Source of the DNA: Polyodon spathula
Taxonomy: Eukaryota > Chordata > Actinopteri > Acipenseriformes > Polyodontidae
Direction of reading: 5' to 3'
Length of the DNA stretch: 64,000 nt
NCBI RefSeq assembly: GCF_017654505.1
Contig: NC_054536.1
Location: forward strand, 14,905,794 to 14,969,793
Position numbers and translations under genes: made by a program. Of the stretch, positions 51,668 to 62,685 are shown one piece after another; positions within the stretch are counted from its first letter, which is position 1; every line of letters begins with the position of its first letter. Below the pieces are notes generated by a model. The model saw only the letters and a program-made list of their open reading frames with translations. It was not told the origin of the DNA and did not search any database.

Positions 51668-51832
51668 GTGTTAATCATAAATTCTAGGTGATGCAAAACT
51701 TTTGACCATAACTGTACACTGTCAGCAACAATTGTACACTGATAAACAGCTTTTGTTTATTACTTGGACTTCAGTGTGTACTGTATTCAGTTGTCATTTC
51801 CCCACTTTCATGTATCAATAAATGCAAAATTA
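50572..51832 (+). other. gad3: GAD 3' UTR and candidate polyadenylation signals
   Basis: AATAAA hexamers at 50981-50986, 51133-51138 and 51827-51832. The last lies beyond the MITE at 51353-51714. Which is used cannot be told from sequence. Confidence 0.4.
51353..51714. mobile_element. Tc1-type MITE containing (ATT)n
   Basis: TA flanks (51351-51352 and 51715-51716). Inverted ends CATCTATAGCCAAAAGTTTT and, on the right, AAAACTTTTGACCATAACTG, both next to a TGCATCAC/GTGATGCA block. An (ATT)n run fills 51597-51667. No transposase frame. Confidence 0.8.
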
Positions 51833-54640
51833 TTATTAGCACTGTACATTGTTTTGGGCTTCAGTGTATCATTTATTAGTCCATTGAAGTGACTTCATTT
51901 AAAGTGTAGAATGCAAATAACTAGTATAAATTATATACATTATTAATTTAAAAATGGCATTACATTTTACCTTCTTGCTGGATTGATCCTCTACTGTAGG
52001 CCTTAATACATGCCACATTTTTATTTTGGTGGTATATTTTGCCATGTTGAGTAAGATATTTGTGAGATAAACTTGAAAATAAATCCTCGTTCATTTCAGC
52101 AACTCGCAATACAGTAATTGGAAACTTGTCTTTCCGAATGGAGACTCCACCCATCAATTTCATGCGTTACCAGTTTAACTAGTTAAATAGGTCTCTCTGC
52201 CCATAAACACCTGTCGTTTCTTTGTTTGGTTCTCCTCCTCCCTGCCTTCACCCTGCAGCTTGCCTCTAGGGAGGAGGCCAAAAGTGCCACTGGTCCTGCC
52301 CGCTGGCCAAGCCATTCTTAATCATTGTATTGCATTCATCTCAGCTCTGCCAGCATGGAGTGGCTGTCGAGCTCCAATAGATAAGGCCATGGACCAAATT
52401 GTAATGTGAATATATTATGTATCTGCTGGCTATCATGTTCATGTTGGGCATAACTGTTCATATCTAGTTCATCTGCATCACATAGATTCTGATTAAGGGA
52501 AGGAAACCCTCAATGTAGAGAGTTGCACCACAGTCAGGTTTTTAAATCCAAAAGTAAGAACACATGGCCGCAGTCTATACCTGTAGCTATAGCCTGCACC
52601 AACATTGTTTTTATGAAAGGTGATTTACAGTATATTAAACTTGTAATGAAAGCTTTTTGGTTGCAAAAGATCAGAATTATGAAGGAGCTGCATACTTTCA
52701 TGTACTGAAAGAGAATAGATGCAATTGAAAAGCTTATAACAAAACATCAATCCAAACAAGAAATTGAAATGAAAGCATGTCAAATGAAACTGACTGCAAG
52801 AAAAACAAATTTGAATTAAAAGCTCACAATTAGCCCATCCATGAAGTGCTTTGTGATAATCTTAATATAAACAGACCATTAAAAACATCTCTACATTCAT
52901 CCTTCAGAGTGTAAGCAGAGCTGAACAAAAATATTCTCTCTTTACAAATATGATACTCCTTCACAGACACACCCAAACAAACCAGTCAGGCATTATGTTT
53001 CATCCATTAAAACATAGAACATTGGCTATGTTTACACATTTTAGCAAGACAGAACTTCTAAACTGGGTGTACTTTAGTTGAACTCAAGAACACCTGCCTG
53101 CTTACACAGTAAACACTGCTGTTGACTACAATCAACAATTGATGGAATATCAGGTGGTGAGAGTGATGAGGGTGACGTTCTATGAAAACGGCTGTGCTGA
53201 GAAAGGGGAAGGTACAATGTAGACACAGGTCATTGTTGCACAGCACATAGGCTTGCTTGTCTGTATAAATTGGGAGTACACACAAGCACTTTCTGAGATG
53301 CGCTCAGTCCTCCCGGTGACCTTGAAGGCGTGTGCCAATGTGTTCCTGGAGGGATAGGTAATGGAGCTCTACCTTTAGTTCTGTAATATCTAGTGCTACA
53401 TCATTTTGTATAATGTTTAAATCATTTGCAGACTTTTTTCGCCCTTAAAAAAGTAATTTTGTTCTTATTTGACAGAACAGGTTACAAATAGCCTGTTAAA
53501 ATTGGTTTAAAAAAAAAGAAAGAAAAAAAGAGATGTGATTCACATACTATGGGGTAGTTACCTTACAAATTTGTTACATTACCACTGCACCAACATTGCA
53601 GCTTTACAGGATAGGCAGAATCCTACCTGTTAAAAGATTTCAAAGGAGACTCCAACACTGAGTGGAAGACAAACCATATGTCCTAGTAGTGCTTTCTTTT
53701 TTTAACTTTCATTAATCTTTACCATTTTAGCATAACCCCACCTCAATAAAATACCATGTTGCCCACCTACAGACAGGTTTGTTGTAAACTCTCCAAAAAC
53801 AAGCATCTCAGTGTAGCACTGTTTCTGTTGTAATCATTGTCAAGGGAAAAGCGCCCCCTATTGAGCCACAACCACAACTTCCTGCTGCACATCATATACT
53901 TTTACAGATTTGAAGAGAAAACTGATCTATTCTGGGATAACCATATACTTTGTAAACAAGTCGTCACACTTGGTTCAAATGGGCAGCAAGTGGAGCATAA
54001 GGATTAATTTAGTACAAAGCAAAAATAAAAAAAATGCATTACCCTACCTCAGTTATCAAGGAGGTAATGATCTTAAATCTCCTAAACTCATGTCACTAAC
54101 TTTGGTGGTGTATAACACACTGTCAACAGTGTTTCTAAAAAGCCAAATACACTGAATATCTGTGCCTATGGTCTGCACTTTGCAACTGGTGCAACATTTG
54201 ATTCAACAGTGACATCTGCTGGTTTAGTAATGCATTTTCTCCTCCATTCCATACCAGCTTTTGGAGAGTATACCTCCAAGTTCTAATTGATTCATGTTGT
54301 TTGTTGTTGTTACACACAATGCATCTATTCATATATGTATTGTTATAGCTATATTGGTTACACCTGCCAAATGCACAGCTAAGGTGGCTGGATTCTGAGT
54401 GTCTACCCCTGCTCTAGAAGTGGAGAGACCTGATATTCTTTATAGACAGGGCAGAGATTGGTTATCTCCCTGGATATGTGATAGAAAGACTCTGTGACAA
54501 ATGCATTGTCTATGTGTTGGAATATGCCCCCATTGCTCCCCTCTATAAATACTAAAATAAAAATAATATATCCAATGGCAAACATGTTGAATATAAATTG
54601 TTTTCAATCTCCCTTCTGCCCTCCCTTTAGTTTTACTCCT
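51717..54640. other. No recognisable gene downstream of GAD
   Basis: Short ORFs only, none with known motifs. Confidence 0.5.
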
Positions 54641-55559
54641 TGTAACAAGGGTGTTCTGGTACGAATGCGGGCATCTGCTGATAGAGACACAGAGGTTGAT
54701 ATTGAAACGACACTCAGGTGTTCAGGTTTAATTAACTTTAATTCAGACAGTTACTGTGGTTGGTGGCCACCACTAGGCTAAATACAAAAATGCAAAACAA
54801 AACACTTTTCCAAAAGCTAGAAAATAGTGCTGTGGTGCCTCCCGCTCCAAAATCCTTCTCCTTGACACATAATTACATAAACTAGGGTGGGATTAAAATC
54901 CCCTAAATTAAATCCATTTGCTCTGCACTAGAATCCTGGCAGACACACAGTGAACTCTAGTGGTGGGTTGCATTGTTTGCTAACCCTGCTCAAACACATA
55001 GTCATGAGGATTCCCAGTCAATTCATTTCCAGCTTGCTGAGACAAAGAACAACCCAGGACTGGTTTTTCATCCCTTTAAAGCAGGGGTGTCAAACTCAGT
55101 TCCTGGAGGGCCGCAGTGTCTTCTGGCTTTCGTTCCACCCGAGCTCTCGTTTACTTAATTGGTCTAATTATTTGATTAACTGGACACATTTAACACTTCT
55201 CTTCAAGCCTCAAAATGTTTCATAGGTAGTGTACCTTGAATCAAGTGCATTTTTAAAACCAGTTAATTGACAGCTTAAGTTGGAATGAAAACCAGAAGAC
55301 CTTGCAACCCTCGAGGACTGGAGTGTGACACCCCTGCTTTAAAGGCATGTGGCCAGGGTTAATTGATAATCATTTAGTCAATCAACACCTGGCCATGTGC
55401 TACACATGAGTTTGAATTAGGCAGGGAGGGAATTCTCACCTCCTAGCCCTGCCATATTTAACACAAACTTTATTTGAAAAAAACTTCAAATTAAACACAT
55501 TCTATTTACAAACAAAACAAAAATGTATTATTTACAGGTGCAGGCCCTGCCCTGCCACA
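54641..55559 (-). mobile_element. LTR-like element, minus strand, carrying a nested hAT MITE
   Basis: Minus-strand termini TGTGGCAGGGCAGGGCC and CACCCTTGTTACA (TG...CA). Internal blocks suit an LTR, with an AATAAA on the minus strand near 55470. Flanking 5-mers do not match, so it may be a diverged or recombinant copy. The ORFs inside (for example 54950-55225) are not genes. Confidence 0.6.
55082..55336. mobile_element. hAT MITE, 255 bp, with 8-bp target-site duplication CTTTAAAG
   Basis: CAGGGGTGTCAAACTC at the left and GAGTGTGACACCCCTG at the right are inverted repeats, extended by TCTTCTGGCTTTCGTTCCA and TGGAATGAAAACCAGAAGA. CTTTAAAG flanks both ends exactly (55074-55081, 55337-55344). 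Diagnostic of hAT insertion. Confidence 0.92.
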
Positions 55560-56034
55560 CATCTGTTATAATATGTATTGATATAAGGCTTAGTTTAAAC
55601 TAGGTTTTAATTATAAAGTAGCTTGTCCAGACTAGCATTGTTTATCATGTTTTCAAGTATAATTTTGAGCAATTAGACTAAGCTTTTTTCATCTGTATGA
55701 TTATTACTTTTCAATTATTCCACCTGGTCTTAGAGCAAAACATCTGCTGAGACATATGTTGAGTGATTGTGGAAATGCATCACTACAAATAAAATGACCT
55801 CACTCTGACATGATTAATGTAGATGAGTTCTCATCATGTAAATGCTGAGATCACACACTTTATTCTGTTTTATAAAGCCACTTTTTTATGCACAATAAGC
55901 ACGTACAGTTGTTAACTGGCTCACTGGTGTAAGTCTTATATTGTTGACTAACTGAGAATGATTCACTCAATACAAAAATTATTCAGTTTAATACTAATAC
56001 TTTATTAGACTTTATGGAAAGGATAGCTTGCGGG
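55560..56034. other. No recognisable feature
   Basis: Nothing supportable. Confidence 0.5.
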
Positions 56035-56355
56035 TGATGTCAGACCAGAAAATACAGAGACAGTATTGTGAGTGTCATGCGCTGGTGTGCAGATTTAATG
56101 AAAACAAAATGTTTAAACATAAAACAAAACACTGAGCCAAAAGAAAACGGCACATTGGCCAAAACAAACAGACAAACACAAAACCCTGAACCAAACAACA
56201 AGCATGCTGGTTTTAAAGCCAGCACAAGTAGCAATTGTTATTTTAGAATGCTTTAGTTCTCTTTAGCTTACTTTCCGCCTCTGAACACCCAACCCAGAAT
56301 GAACAATCCATGCCTCTTTATATACAGCTGTGCCGGGACTAGATTGCTAACACTA
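56035..56355 (-). mobile_element. LTR family A-like copy, minus strand, interrupted
   Basis: The reverse complement reads CGGCACAGCTGTATATAAAG, GGGTTGGGTGTTCAGAGG, a TTTTGT-rich R segment, CATTAAATCTGCACACCAG and GGTCTGACATCA, parallel to 9050-9427. The TIR element at 56356 cuts it; TGTGATGGGGTACC (minus) near 57708 may be its other end. Confidence 0.5.
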
Positions 56356-57671
56356 TGTAACACAATTCTTGTTCCTGGGTAGTAAGTGTTATTTCCTAAT
56401 TGCTTATGTCTCAAAAGTATAGAAAATGGCTATTATTCCCCACAAACTTTGCTTTTCTGACCAGGACAGTGATATGTTGAAATTTACCTATTTCCAATGA
56501 GAAAACGGGCAAATTTGTGTCTTTTCGTTCACAGAAAGTCAGAAAAAAACAACCATAATCCAAATTAACATGTATTTATACTAAAGTAATACAAAAATGA
56601 CTACAAAAGATTTAGAAGTGAGTAGTTTTTTGAGATTTACAATTATATTGTAAATCACTTTCACGTATCAGCCCCCAAATGTAGTCTCCCATCATGTTCT
56701 CGTTACACTGTCCTTGGTAGCGGCGTTCAAAGTCCAGTATATCCTGGTGGAAGCGCTCGCCTTGCTCCTCCAAGTACGCTCCCATGTTCTCCTTGAATTT
56801 ATCAAGATGAGCATCAAGGATATGGACTTTGAGGGACATCCTACAGCCCATTGTGTCGTAGTTCTTCACCAGAGTCTCAACCAGCTCCACATAGTTTTCG
56901 GCCTTGTGATTGCCCAGGAAGCCCCGAACCACTGCAACAAAGCTGTTCCAAGCCGCTTTCTCCTTACTAGTGAGCTTCTTGGGGAATTCATTGCACTCCA
57001 TGATCTTCTTTATCTGTGGTCCGACGAAGACACCGGCTTTGACCTTTGCCTCAGACAGCTTAGGGAAGAAGTCTTGAAGGTACTTGAAGGCTCCCGACTC
57101 CTTATCTAGAGCTCTGACAAATTGTTTCATAAGGCCCAATTTGATGTGCAGTGGTGGCATCAGCACCTTCCGGGGGTCCACCAGTGGCTCCCACTTGACG
57201 TTGTTCCTCCCCACAGAGAACTCGGTCCGCTGTGGCCAGTCCCGCCTGTGGTAGTGCGCCTTGGTGTCCCTGCTGTCCCAAAGGCAAAGACAGCAGGGAA
57301 ACTTGGTAAAACCGCCTTGGAGACCCATCAGGAATGCCACCATTACAGCCTCTTGATATCATCTCAGAAAAATGTAGATATGTATCCATTTAGGCAGCTG
57401 GAACTAAACTGAACTGGTGGGCTTAAGGCCCCTGTATTTATACTACTATTTATATTACTGGAAAGTTCTAGAAAGTTCTAGAAGTTACTCCAAGTTTACT
57501 CAGCACTGAATCTATCTGGAATGTTCTGGAAAATAGGTAAATTTCAAAATATCACTGTCCTGGTCACAAAAGTTTGTGGGGAATAATAGTCATTTTCTAT
57601 ACTTTTGAGGCATAAGCAATTAGGAAATAACACTTACTACCCAGGAACCAAAAAAAAAAAAAATTGTTACA
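56356..57671 (-). mobile_element. TIR-bounded DNA transposon, about 1.3 kb, carrying an orphan ORF
   Basis: About 130 bp at the left (GTTCCTGGGTAGTAAGTGTT from about 56371 to 56490) recur inverted at the right (about 57530-57653) with few differences. The outer ends TGTAACA / TGTTACA are also inverted. Between them is one minus-strand ORF (57343-56612). Flanking target-site duplication not resolved. Long near-identical inverted repeats around a single ORF are strong evidence for a cut-and-paste element. Confidence 0.75.
56612..57343 (-). CDS. Orphan transposon-borne protein, 243 codons (C-terminal part of a larger family)
   Basis: No stop or frameshift over 243 codons. From the N-terminus: GFTKFPCCLCLWDSRDTKAH (Cys pair, CxxC-like), PPLHIKLGLMKQFVRAL near residues 64-80, VKAGVFVGPQIKKIM, KAAWNSFVAVVRGFLGNHKA, CRMSLKVHILDAHLDKF, GERFHQDILDFERRYQGQ and a basic C-terminus. 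I recognise these motifs from hypothetical proteins scattered in many copies through arthropod, cnidarian and fish genomes, where a longer N-terminal half precedes them. Here that half is missing: in-frame sequence upstream of the Met runs straight into the right TIR region. The conserved Asp/His/Glu residues suggest an RNase H-like nuclease or transposase, but that is inference. Start is the first Met and is arbitrary. Confidence 0.7.
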   Translation of the reverse strand: MVAFLMGLQGGFTKFPCCLCLWDSRDTKAHYHRRDWPQRTEFSVGRNNVKWEPLVDPRKVLMPPLHIKLGLMKQFVRALDKESGAFKYLQDFFPKLSEAKVKAGVFVGPQIKKIMECNEFPKKLTSKEKAAWNSFVAVVRGFLGNHKAENYVELVETLVKNYDTMGCRMSLKVHILDAHLDKFKENMGAYLEEQGERFHQDILDFERRYQGQCNENMMGDYIWGLIRESDLQYNCKSQKTTHF

Positions 57672-57708
57672 CGGTGTAATCAGGAGGATGGGGGGGTACC
57701 CCATCACA

Positions 57709-58269
57709 GACTGACAGAACACCATACAACATGAAAAGGGCATAATTACCAATTTCGATAGCAGTCTTCTCTGCTTTAAGATAATAGCTCTAAAAAAGCC
57801 TTTTTCGTCAACAACTCTTTCTCTTTGTAACTGTTCTTCAGTATAGCTTGGTGTCCTCTGGTATCTTTTCTCTCTCTTGTCTTTATCATTTTCTGAGGTA
57901 AACATACTCACAATCCATGCATTTGACACACACACACACACCGTGCTAATAAGATACATTACTGGGAGAGATTAAAAGTCACAGACCTTGGTAAAGAAGA
58001 TTACAAGACTGACAACCTCCATATATTATACCCAAATAAAGAATGTGTCCTTATCAGTAACTTTCCACATGCTTGCCTTTACATTGAGTTAAAGAAAATA
58101 TGTTACAAAATAATAAGATTACAAAAGCAACACCTGAGCAACATATACAATAGAAAAACAGCACTTTTTCAACACAGTTAAGTATTGCAGCACAACTAAA
58201 GAGGTAATTAAGTGAGAAAAAACATGTTTTCAATAGACAGGACAGGTGGTTTACATTCTTAATCTTAAT
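57709..58269. other. No recognisable feature; short (CA)n near 57929
   Basis: Nothing else supportable. Confidence 0.5.
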
Positions 58270-58565
58270 TAAGAACATAAGAAAGGTTACAAACGATGAG
58301 GACATTCTGCCCATCTTGCTTCTTTGGTTGTTAGTAGCTTATTGATCTCATAATCTCATCAAGCAGCTTCTTGAAGGATCCCAGGGTGTCAGCTTCAATA
58401 ACATTACTGGGGAGTTGGTTCCAGACTCCCATAATTCTCTGTGTAAAAGTGCCTTCTATTTTCTGTTGTGAACGCCCCTTTATCTAACCTCCACTTGTGA
58501 CCCCTCGTCTTTGTTTCTTTTTTCATGTCAAAAAAGTCCCTTGGGTTGTCATTGTCAATACCTTT
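58270..58565. repeat. CR1-like interspersed repeat of non-teleost fishes
   Basis: Contains AAGAACATAAGAAAGGTTAC, CATTCTGCCCATCTTGCT, AGCAGCTTCTTGAAGGATCC, GTTGGTTCCAGACTCCCA and CACTTGTGACCCCTCGTC. This block is one I recognise as highly repeated in sturgeons and other early-branching bony fishes. Element orientation not determined. Confidence 0.75.
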
Positions 58566-59379
58566 TAGAAAACCAGAATAATTCCAGAATAAAACCGAAA
58601 TACATTTTTGGAGAAATATGTACCCCAGAACCTGAAAGAATATCTCATTTGCTATCAAGATACCAGATGGGGAAAGTGCATGTTTGCAAGGGATAAAGCA
58701 AACATTTGAGTTAACAGTTATCTGGAGTACTTGAACTTTTATCATAATTAAAGAGACTGAATTAAAAAATGCATGCATATATGTTTTAACATAGGGATAT
58801 GTCCTGGGATTTTTTCATTTTGATAACAGATTAACTGAGATCTATTTATAGAGCAAATAGGGTTAGGACTAATCAAATCCTCTCTCAGTGCTTTCCCATT
58901 ACATAAGAAAAGTTTGCTGTTCCAGTTGAGTTTAGTAATTGTTTTTATTGGATATTTCTGTTATTTCTTCTAGCCCAAGGCAAGGCACCCAAGCCTTGAT
59001 CCTTATCTGTTTGTCCTATTCATTTCTAGGTCAGACTCTTCTTCTCCTTTAACATGGCTTATATACTTTTATTTCTTCTCAGTGTTAGCACAATTTTTAT
59101 GGGAAATACAGTTTTCAGGAAGCAGTTAAGATGGAATAATGTAGATTAAATAGACTTTTATTTAAAACAGAATTTTTTTGTAGGGCCATATGCAAGCTTA
59201 TTCTTGTAAAACAATATGCTGTACAAAAGGTTGCAGAACAATTTGGGATATTACTGTATTACTTAAGTTTATTTTTAGTCCTACTACACTATATAGAGGT
59301 CCATGAAACTGAGTTCTTTAAGGTAAATTCTATCGGATGTACTCATGTAATATTATAATCATAGATAGTTCCAGCAAAG

Positions 59380-60045
59380 ATAACTATAAACAAGACACAC
59401 CTCTCCTCATCGCACACACAAGGGACTCTCTCCATCTGGCTCCAGGCACAATTAAATCATACATCAGTGGTATCCCGTATCACTATCGTTCATTGGTAGT
59501 TTCTTCCCCCATCTTTCTGTCCGTTTCGGCAGTCCGTACGACACTGCGAGGAATCATTAAAAGCATAGCCCCAGCTTCCCCATCGCTGGACATTTTATTT
59601 ACTTCAATACAAATCCTTCAAAAATGGCTGTTTCAATCCTTTCAGTGACCTATGCATGGAGACAATGTGTTTAACCTCTGTTTTCAGATTCCTCAGGAGT
59701 CACAGTTCCATTAATCGCCAGTTTTCCCTCTATTGGCATCCATTCCTGCGACCTCTCACTGGCCTCCAGATCCCACTTCATCCTCCTACTACGCACTTCC
59801 AAGACAGATCAACTTTGTCAAGCCCAGTTTATTCAGCTGTCAAAGATGAACTCTCCTCTCTGCACTTATTGCTCAATGTTTAGATACCTCCAAGGCAGGC
59901 ATCCCACAGCAGTTCTACACCACTCACTCCTTCAGGATTGGGGCAACAATACTAGCAGCCAAGGTAAGATTCAACCACCATCTCATTATGAGTCTAGGGT
60001 GCTGGTCTTCTTCAGCAGTTGACTTGGCCATTTTCCATTTCTGAT
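59380..60045 (+). pseudogene. Tyrosine-recombinase remnant (Ngaro/DIRS- or Crypton-like)
   Basis: Frame 59337-59648 has a core-binding-like part (LAPGTIKSYISGIPYHYRSL, then RTTLRGIIKS). After frameshifts, THSFRIGATILAAKV and LIMSLGCWSSSA (about 59920-60020) correspond to the HxxR and H/K box of tyrosine recombinases; the catalytic Tyr region has decayed. Not the same element as the DIRS at window start. Confidence 0.7.
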
Positions 60046-61083
60046 ATTTAGAAAGCTCAACAAAGTATTGCTAGCTTGCCCTGAGTGGGGGCTATCTATT
60101 CCTCCCAGGAATGGGGATTTTCCTCTCCACTGAGTGAGAAATATAGGTATAGCTATACATACACATAATCCATACATCTATCTAACCCCCTTTTATCATT
60201 GTCTTGTGTTTTTTCTTATGCATTGGTACTTGTTTCTTTTTCTTGTTTGTCGCATGGTTTTGGGTAAGGCTATGACACCTCTGCCTTTGGATAAGGTGTG
60301 TTCTTATCATATGAGTCAACATGGACCCCCGGCCACACCTATCCTTTCACAGCTCATGCACTATTACTTACCTTAAATCAGAGGTTCAGTTCTCTCTTCC
60401 TATTTCCGCTATGTGTTTAGCGCTTAATGTCCTAACTAACCTTCTACTTTCCACCTGTTTTCAGCCTCCCTGAGGGAGGCTTTCTGCTCCCACTTCGAGC
60501 GGCTCTCCAATAGCCAGGGAAACTACTTTGCTGTCCTTTCATTTTGAGCTCCATGGGAAATAATGGGACACTAATGGGAGTGTTTTCTCTTGAGTTTATA
60601 TTTATAATTTGATGTGGTGGTTTGTAAAAAATGTAAAATTGTGTGGCAGTGAAGGGGTTAATCTGCAGAACAGTATATGCTACGTGTTTCAGCCATCTTG
60701 TAGTAAGAGTGAGACTGGTATAAAATGTAAGCCTCCCATCAACCTTGCTTTCTCTCCCCGACACCTCAGCAGTCAAATGACAAAGGGACCTGTCTGAAGA
60801 GACTTGTCACCATGGCAACAACAAGGATAATTCCCATCTGTCATATGAGCTATTATGCAGATACCGAATACATAGCATGCATTAAGATTAAACTACTGTA
60901 ACCCTGTTCACCCCAGTGTTCTTTTGTTATAAGTGGTACACTTTGTAATGGGTTAATTAATCAGAACTAAAAAATGTATTAGTTGATCTAAAAAGATCTG
61001 AGCCCCACTCTATAATGTTTTACAGTATTTAACCTCCACAAATAATACACGTAGTAGAATTGCTAGGTGAGGGAAAACATATA
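60046..61083. other. No recognisable gene
   Basis: Short ORFs without domains. Confidence 0.5.
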
Positions 61084-62683
61084 CAATGGCTCTCAAAAGT
61101 ATTTACCTCCCTTGGACTTTTCCATATTTTATTGTGTTACAACATGGAACCAAAATGGATTTATTTAGGAGTTTTTGCCACTGATCAACACAAAAAAAAG
61201 TCCATAAAGTCAAAGTGAAAAATAAAATCTACAAATTGTTCTAAATTAATTACAAATATAAAACAGAAAATAATTGATTGCATAAGTATTCACCCCCATT
61301 TGCTAATACATACCTAATTAAGCTCTGGTGCAACCAATTGTCTTTAGAAGTCACATAACTAGTTGAATGGAGTCCACCTGTGTGCAATTAAGATGTTTCC
61401 CATGATTTCAGGTTAAATACACCTGTCTGTGGGAGGTCCCAGAGTTGGTTAATACATTTCCTAACAAAAACTACATCATTAAGATGAAAACATTCAAAAC
61501 AAATCCGGAATAAGGTTCTTCAAAAGCACCAATCAGGGGTAGGATATAAGAACATTTCCAAGGCATTGAATATCCCCCAGAATACATTAAAGTCCATTAT
61601 TAAGAAATATGGCACAACTGTGAATCTGTCTAGAACAGGCCGTCCTCAAAAAAGGAGTATCCAGGAGAGAAGGGCACTAGTCAGGGAGGCCACCAAGAGG
61701 CCTAAGGCAACTCTAAAGGAGTTACAGTCTTCCACGGCTGAGCTGGGAGACACTGTGCATATGGCAACAATAGCCCGGGTGCTTCACAAAACTGGCCTTT
61801 ATGGGAGAGTGGCAAAAATAAAGCTATTGTTGAAAAAAACATCAAATCTCAGCTAGAGTTTGCCAGAAGGCATGTGGGAGTCTCTGAGACCAAGTGGAAG
61901 AAGATTCTATGGTCTGATGAGACGAAAATAGAGCTTTATGGCCAAAACGCTAAGCGCTATGTTTGACGCAAGCCTAACACCGCACATCATCCTGAGAACA
62001 CCATCCCTACCGTGAAGCATGGTGGTGACAGCATCATGCTATGGGGAAGCTTCTCTGCATCAGGGTCTGGAAAGCTCATGAAGATAGAGGGCAAAATGGA
62101 TGCAGCAAAGTACAGAGAAATCCTGGAGGAAAACCTGCTGAGGTCTACAAGAGACCTGGGACTGGGAGAAGATTCATCTTCCAGCAGGACAATGACCCCA
62201 AACATACAGCCAAAGCCACACTGGCGTGACTTAAAAACAAAAAGGTCAATGTCCTGGAGTGGCGCAGTCAAAGCCCGGACCTCAATCCAATTGAGAATAT
62301 GTGGAGTTGAAAATTGTTGTTCACCAAAGGTCCCCATCCAAATTGACGCTTGAGCAATTTTGCAAAGAAGAATGGGCAAAAATTGCAGTACTCAGATGTG
62401 CAAAGCTGGTAGAGACTTATCCAAATAGACTCATGGCTGTAATTGCTGCCAAAGGTGCCTCTACCAAATATTGACTCAAGGGGGTGAATACTTATGCAAT
62501 CAATTATTTTCTATTTTGTATTTGTAATTAATTTAGAACAATTTGTATATATTTTTTTCGCTTTGACATTATGGACTTTTTTTGTGTTGATCAGTGGCAA
62601 AAACATCTAATTAAATCCATTTTGATTCCATGTTGTAAAATGTGGAAAAGTCCAAGGGGGGTGAATATTTTTGAGAGCCATTG
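61084..62683 (+). mobile_element. Full-length Tc1-like transposon, 1600 bp
   Basis: TA flanks at 61082-61083 and 62684-62685. Ends CAATGGCTCTCAAAAGTATT and, inverted, TGAGAGCCATTG; the terminal inverted repeats extend about 210 bp (to CATAAGTATTCACCCCC / GGGGGTGAATACTTATG). Known: 1.6 kb, TA target and DD34E transposase are standard for Tc1. Confidence 0.95.
61530..62475 (+). pseudogene. Tc1 transposase, frameshifted
   Basis: The helix-turn-helix half is open at 61566-61856 (NIPQNTLKSIIKKYGTTVNL, GRPQKRSIQERRALVREATK). The catalytic half has WSDETK (first Asp) near 61910, a stop at about 61964, and [13 protein letters not shown] (second Asp) in another frame near 62173. [13 protein letters not shown] (third acidic residue) lies near 62266-62304, with a stop right after, and AAKGASTKY-like ending near 62472. 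Catalytic triad residues are present but the gene is broken by several indels and stops, so the copy is not autonomous. Confidence 0.92.
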
Positions 62684-62685
62684 TA

